Below, in pieces: positions 61,884 to 64,000 of a DNA stretch of 64,000 nt. A program made the translations under genes and the position numbers. This stretch comes from Syntrophaceae bacterium UBA6087 (GTDB lineage: Bacteria > Desulfobacterota > Desulfomonilia > UBA1062), in NCBI GenBank assembly GCA_002448235.1, contig DIXF01000005.1:62001-126000 (forward strand), read 5' to 3'. The stretch's first letter is position 1. Each line of letters starts with the position of its first letter. The notes under the pieces were generated by a model, which saw only the letters and a program-made list of their open reading frames with translations, did no database searches and was not told the origin of the DNA.

Positions 61884-62621
61884 TTAGGCAACTGTCCCTA
61901 CATTGCGCATCGACTGCGAGCTAATATCGCCGAATGTCTTTATAAGTTTCTGGTATGATTCGTATGCCCTTTGCGTTGTAACGAGACCTATCATTTCCAT
62001 TACAGGGTCGACATTGGATGACTCTATGTATCCCTGCTGGATGGTCGGGCTTTCTACAGGTTCAGGGGCGTATCCTTCCCCGGAGGAAAAGAGTGAATTG
62101 CCCTGTCTCACCAGGCCTTCCTCCGGGATGGAGCTTATCTGCAGCACATCGACGGCAGTCCCGTTGACCATGACCGTCCCGCGGGAATCTATCGAAACAT
62201 TGCCGTTCCCTATGGTGATATCTCCACCCTGCCCCTGGACGGTGTAGCCTTGAGGCGTCACGAGAAGGCCCTCCGGAGAGATGGAAAACGCACCGGCCCG
62301 CGTATACATGATTCCATCCGGTGTGCCGACAGCGAAAAAACCTTCGCCGACGACGGCTGCATCAAGAGGGTTGCCGGTGTCCCGGAAGCCTCCTTGCATG
62401 GAATCGATATACTGTCTGCCGATCACGACATCTACCGGGGTCGCACGGTACTGCCCTGGAGAGAGTTTGGACGTGTTGAGATTTTTCCGGAAATCCTCGA
62501 AAACGACCGCGTCTTTCTTAAAGCCTGTCGTGTTTACGTTTGCCAGGTTGTTTGCAATCATGGACAATCTTTCTTCCATGGCAATTGCTCCGGCTGCTGC
62601 TGTGTATATGCCCTGATCCAT
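61884..62621 (-). CDS. flgF: flagellar proximal rod protein FlgF
   Basis: Start placed at ATG 62621 (MDQGIYTAAAG), which has an AAGGAGAT site; the frame is open to 62696 without support. The 245-residue protein has IANNLANVNTTGFKKDAVVF, VVGEGFFAVGTPDGIMYTR and the C-terminal YIESSNVDPVMEMIGLVTTQRAYESYQKLIKT. It forms part of the proximal rod with FlgB and FlgC, which are not in the window. It is the first gene of the minus-strand rod-ring-hook operon and sits 15 bases or so after a predicted sigma-54 start. Confidence 0.92.
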   Translation of the reverse strand: MDQGIYTAAAGAIAMEERLSMIANNLANVNTTGFKKDAVVFEDFRKNLNTSKLSPGQYRATPVDVVIGRQYIDSMQGGFRDTGNPLDAAVVGEGFFAVGTPDGIMYTRAGAFSISPEGLLVTPQGYTVQGQGGDITIGNGNVSIDSRGTVMVNGTAVDVLQISSIPEEGLVRQGNSLFSSGEGYAPEPVESPTIQQGYIESSNVDPVMEMIGLVTTQRAYESYQKLIKTFGDISSQSMRNVGTVA

Positions 62622-62646
62622 ACCATCTCCTTTCAGCCATGCTATG

Positions 62647-62662
62647 AGCAAGGGCAATGCCA
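62647..62662 (-). promoter_or_regulatory. sigma-54 promoter of the flgF operon
   Basis: On the minus strand the sequence is TGGCATTGCCCTTGCT, with TGGCA at -24 and TTGC at -12, GG and GC separated by exactly ten bases. Transcription would start about 12 bases further on, near 62636, just before the AAGGAG site and the ATG at 62621. The match to the consensus TGGCAC-N5-TTGCW is strong. An NtrC-type activator is required, not found here. Confidence 0.85.
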
Positions 62663-62770
62663 GGGTTGTTAAAGCGGCTTTTTCAGCGGTTTTCAAAATT
62701 CGAGGGGGGAAATTTTTTCCTTAAATCAGGTTGACTTAAGCAGTTTCCTGTCTTAAAGGCTTTTTTGATC

Positions 62771-62786
62771 GGGGTTGATATTTGCT
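62771..62786 (+). promoter_or_regulatory. weak sigma-54-like element before the flgM operon
   Basis: On the plus strand GG and GC are separated by ten bases, with TTGCT at -12, but the -24 side (GGGTT) deviates from TGGCA. It would give a transcript starting about 12 bases after 62785, upstream of the sigma-28-like site. Considered possible only. Confidence 0.25.
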
Positions 62787-62800
62787 CCTTCATAATAGAC

Positions 62801-62827
62801 TAAAGATAATTAGGCACATACCGATCA
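62801..62827 (+). promoter_or_regulatory. sigma-28 (FliA) promoter of the flgM operon
   Basis: TAAA (62801-62804), 15 bases and ACCGATCA (62820-62827) match the FliA consensus TAAA-N15-GCCGATAA at ten of twelve positions. The predicted start is near 62835, 28 bases before the first ATG at 62863. Autoregulation of FlgM by sigma-28 is well known in other bacteria. Confidence 0.75.
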
Positions 62828-62862
62828 GTAAGTTACAGCAAGATAATGACGAAGGAGTATGT

Positions 62863-63078
62863 ATGGAGGTCAAGAGCACCTTTGTGAATCTCATCATGAA
62901 AAACTATGAAAAGCATGGTTCCGTCAAAACGGCGGCGCCGCATCAGGAACAGGCTGAGAAGGGAACGGCTCTTGACATGGTCTCCATATCCCCTCAGGGG
63001 AATAAACGATTGTTTGGTGAACTTATGGAGCATAGTTTGAAAAAAGGGTTGAGCGGGGATCTGAAGGATGAAAATTAA
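62863..63078 (+). CDS. small protein upstream of flgM, unknown function
   Basis: A 71-residue protein starting at ATG 62863 with GAAGGAG upstream. It has no membrane segment. The middle segment LDMVSISPQGNKRLFGEL resembles the DxVxIS motif seen near the start of FlgM-like and other small flagellar proteins. It overlaps flgM by 11 bases, so the two are co-translated from the sigma-28 promoter. I do not recognise a family. It could be a second short regulator or a rod-related small protein. Confidence 0.6.
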   Translation: MEVKSTFVNLIMKNYEKHGSVKTAAPHQEQAEKGTALDMVSISPQGNKRLFGELMEHSLKKGLSGDLKDEN

Positions 63079-63376
63079 TAACAGTACCAATATCGAAGCA
63101 CTCAAGGCATATGGAGCAACGGCTTCGGAGCGTCCACATTCGACCAGGGAAACCGGGGAAGCCAGACAGGGCTCGGCCTCAATCATCGACAAGATCAATA
63201 TCTCATCCAAGGTGAAAATGTTCCAGGATATAAGACAGGCTGCGCTTGACGCACCGGATATACGAGCCGACAAGATCAACGACATCGAACAGAGAATCGC
63301 AAACGGTACCTATAGTGCTGACTTCGGAGCAATCGCCGATAAGTTGCTGAGTCCGAACATCAGCTCCAAGATCTGA
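63068..63376 (+). CDS. flgM: anti-sigma-28 factor FlgM
   Basis: A 102-residue protein. The sigma-28-binding C-terminal half shows DKINISSKVKMFQDI, ALDAPDIRADKINDIEQRI and NGTYSADFGAIADKLL, the usual FlgM sequence pattern. The N-terminal part is disordered-looking. FlgM holds FliA inactive until it is exported through the completed hook. The sequence context GGGATCTGAAGG before ATG 63068 serves as ribosome site. It is expressed from the sigma-28-like promoter upstream, so it would feed back on FliA. Confidence 0.92.
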   Translation: MKINNSTNIEALKAYGATASERPHSTRETGEARQGSASIIDKINISSKVKMFQDIRQAALDAPDIRADKINDIEQRIANGTYSADFGAIADKLLSPNISSKI

Positions 63377-63782
63377 ACTGAAGTACCTTTAAGCGTTTTA
63401 CCGTTCCGATGTAGTCCGAGTACGGGGCTGTGAAAAGATCTTTCCGGACGGGGATACATGAAGGCTCGTATGGAGCGTTTTTCCTTGATCCGAACCGGCA
63501 TTATTCGCAGATACCCTTCCCCACACACTTGATACGTCGTCTTCCTGCCAACAGGTAGTCCGCCGGTCGACCTGCCCGGGTCTCAGGACGGGAACAGCCC
63601 GGACGGAACATCATGCCCTAAAGTAATGCACACCTCGATCAATAGAGTCCGGCAAATCGAAGTCAGGCATTATTATCACTTGTTTAACCCTCGGGAAATT
63701 GGATAGAATATACAGGCGATTTGTGATAATCAATCAGTCTTTGCCGCTGTCTGAAGGGGGAATGGAAGAAAGGAGCGTCACA
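63377..63782. other. 406-base intergenic region
   Basis: No protein gene is supported in this stretch. It has a small hairpin near 63450-63470 (GGCTC with GAGC, followed by T residues) that could end the flgM transcript, and a promoter-like pair near 63680. Nothing else recognisable. Confidence 0.4.
63680..63709 (+). promoter_or_regulatory. candidate sigma-70 promoter for the HAD gene
   Basis: TTGTTT (63680-63685), 18 bases and TAGAAT (63704-63709) form a plausible pair. The expected start is near 63716, about 67 bases before the TTG start at 63783. Confidence 0.45.
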
Positions 63783-64000
63783 TTGGCACCGTGCATTTCG
63801 ATACGAGGAAACACCTATGAGACCGATCTCGTCATCTTCGACAAGGACGGCACACTGCTCGACTTTGCCGGAACGTGGATCGGGATTTTCCGGGACTTCT
63901 TTGTCATCCTGGGGCAGTACGTGCCGGTAACCCCGGGCCTCAAGGAGAGGATCGAATCCGCCCTGGGGATCTTTGTGGACGAGAACCGCATAGACGGCAG
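63783..64000 (+). CDS. HAD-family hydrolase, partial at window end
   Basis: The frame opens with TTG 63783 (AAGGAG seven bases upstream) and runs off the window. Translated residues include VIFDKDGTLLDF, the HAD motif I D-x-D-G-T with the nucleophilic Asp. It resembles phosphoglycolate-phosphatase-like members. A cap domain would follow. Only 72 residues are visible, so the substrate cannot be said. The upstream promoter-like pair and long gap suggest it is a separate transcription unit from flgM. Confidence 0.75.
   Translation, partial: MAPCISIRGNTYETDLVIFDKDGTLLDFAGTWIGIFRDFFVILGQYVPVTPGLKERIESALGIFVDENRIDG

Noticed and set aside
63335..63342. Perfect FliA -10 sequence GCCGATAA inside flgM
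   Set aside because: It encodes Ala-Asp-Lys of the FlgM C-terminus and there is no TAAA 15 bases upstream.

Overview
The window looks like one contiguous chromosome segment of a Gram-negative, flagellated, rod-shaped bacterium, most likely a deltaproteobacterium in the broad old sense (Desulfobacterota-type). That placement is an inference. It rests on an outer-membrane flagellum (P and L rings), a detached atpZ-atpI-atpB-atpE operon, a siroheme-decarboxylase-type gene beside hemL, an exosortase/PEP-CTERM locus, a sigma-54 promoter in front of the flagellar rod operon and a moderately high GC content. I see no insertion sequence, prophage, CRISPR array, tRNA or rRNA.

Layout. (1) 0.3-2.4 kb: two receiver-domain regulators, the second with a c-di-GMP phosphodiesterase (HD-GYP) domain. 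(2) 3-10.5 kb: a lipopolysaccharide/glycolipid-type island with a Gfo/Idh oxidoreductase, a radical SAM enzyme, two GT9 (heptosyltransferase-family) enzymes, a protein with two LPS-kinase-like domains and a GT2-kinase fusion. (3) 10.6-12.5 kb: a small haem c lipoprotein, a NusG-domain-II protein and a metallo-beta-lactamase-fold hydrolase. (4) 12.8-14.8 kb: a partner-switching pair, a receiver-PP2C-HATPase protein and a stand-alone STAS protein. (5) 14.9-41 kb: a large exopolysaccharide locus. It has an initiating phosphoglycosyltransferase and a degenerate paralogue fused to a nucleotidyltransferase-like/hexapeptide region, a Wzz/BY-kinase-like co-polymerase with a broken P-loop, a Wzy-like polymerase or ligase, a Wzx flippase, seven glycosyltransferases, three acyltransferases, an asparagine-synthase-like enzyme lacking its N-terminal cysteine and an antisense glycosidase. 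It ends with a PEP-CTERM protein, a TPR protein, an exosortase, a small membrane protein, an EpsI-type protein and a WecG/TagA glycosyltransferase carrying two C-terminal STAS domains. (6) 41-46.3 kb, minus strand: mreB-mreC-mreD-mrdA-rodA. (7) 46.4-52.6 kb: a GlmU-like uridyltransferase without an acetyltransferase domain, lon, hemL, an AhbA/B-type gene and a Bax-like glucosaminidase. (8) 52.8-54.7 kb: atpZ-atpI-atpB-atpE. (9) 55.1-62.6 kb, minus strand: flgF-flgG-flgA-flgH-flgI-flgJ-flgN-flgK-csrA plus a small membrane protein. (10) 62.8-63.4 kb: a small gene and flgM behind a sigma-28-like promoter. The window ends inside a HAD hydrolase.

The most noteworthy system is the proposed link between regions 4 and 5. 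A SypE/HsbR-like phosphatase-kinase and its STAS partner lie directly upstream of a 26-kb exopolysaccharide/exosortase cluster. The last enzyme of that cluster has tandem STAS domains, the first with an intact phospho-acceptor Asp-Ser motif. This suggests that partner switching may act directly on a glycosyltransferase rather than on a sigma factor. The domain architecture is read from the sequence; the control circuit is inference.
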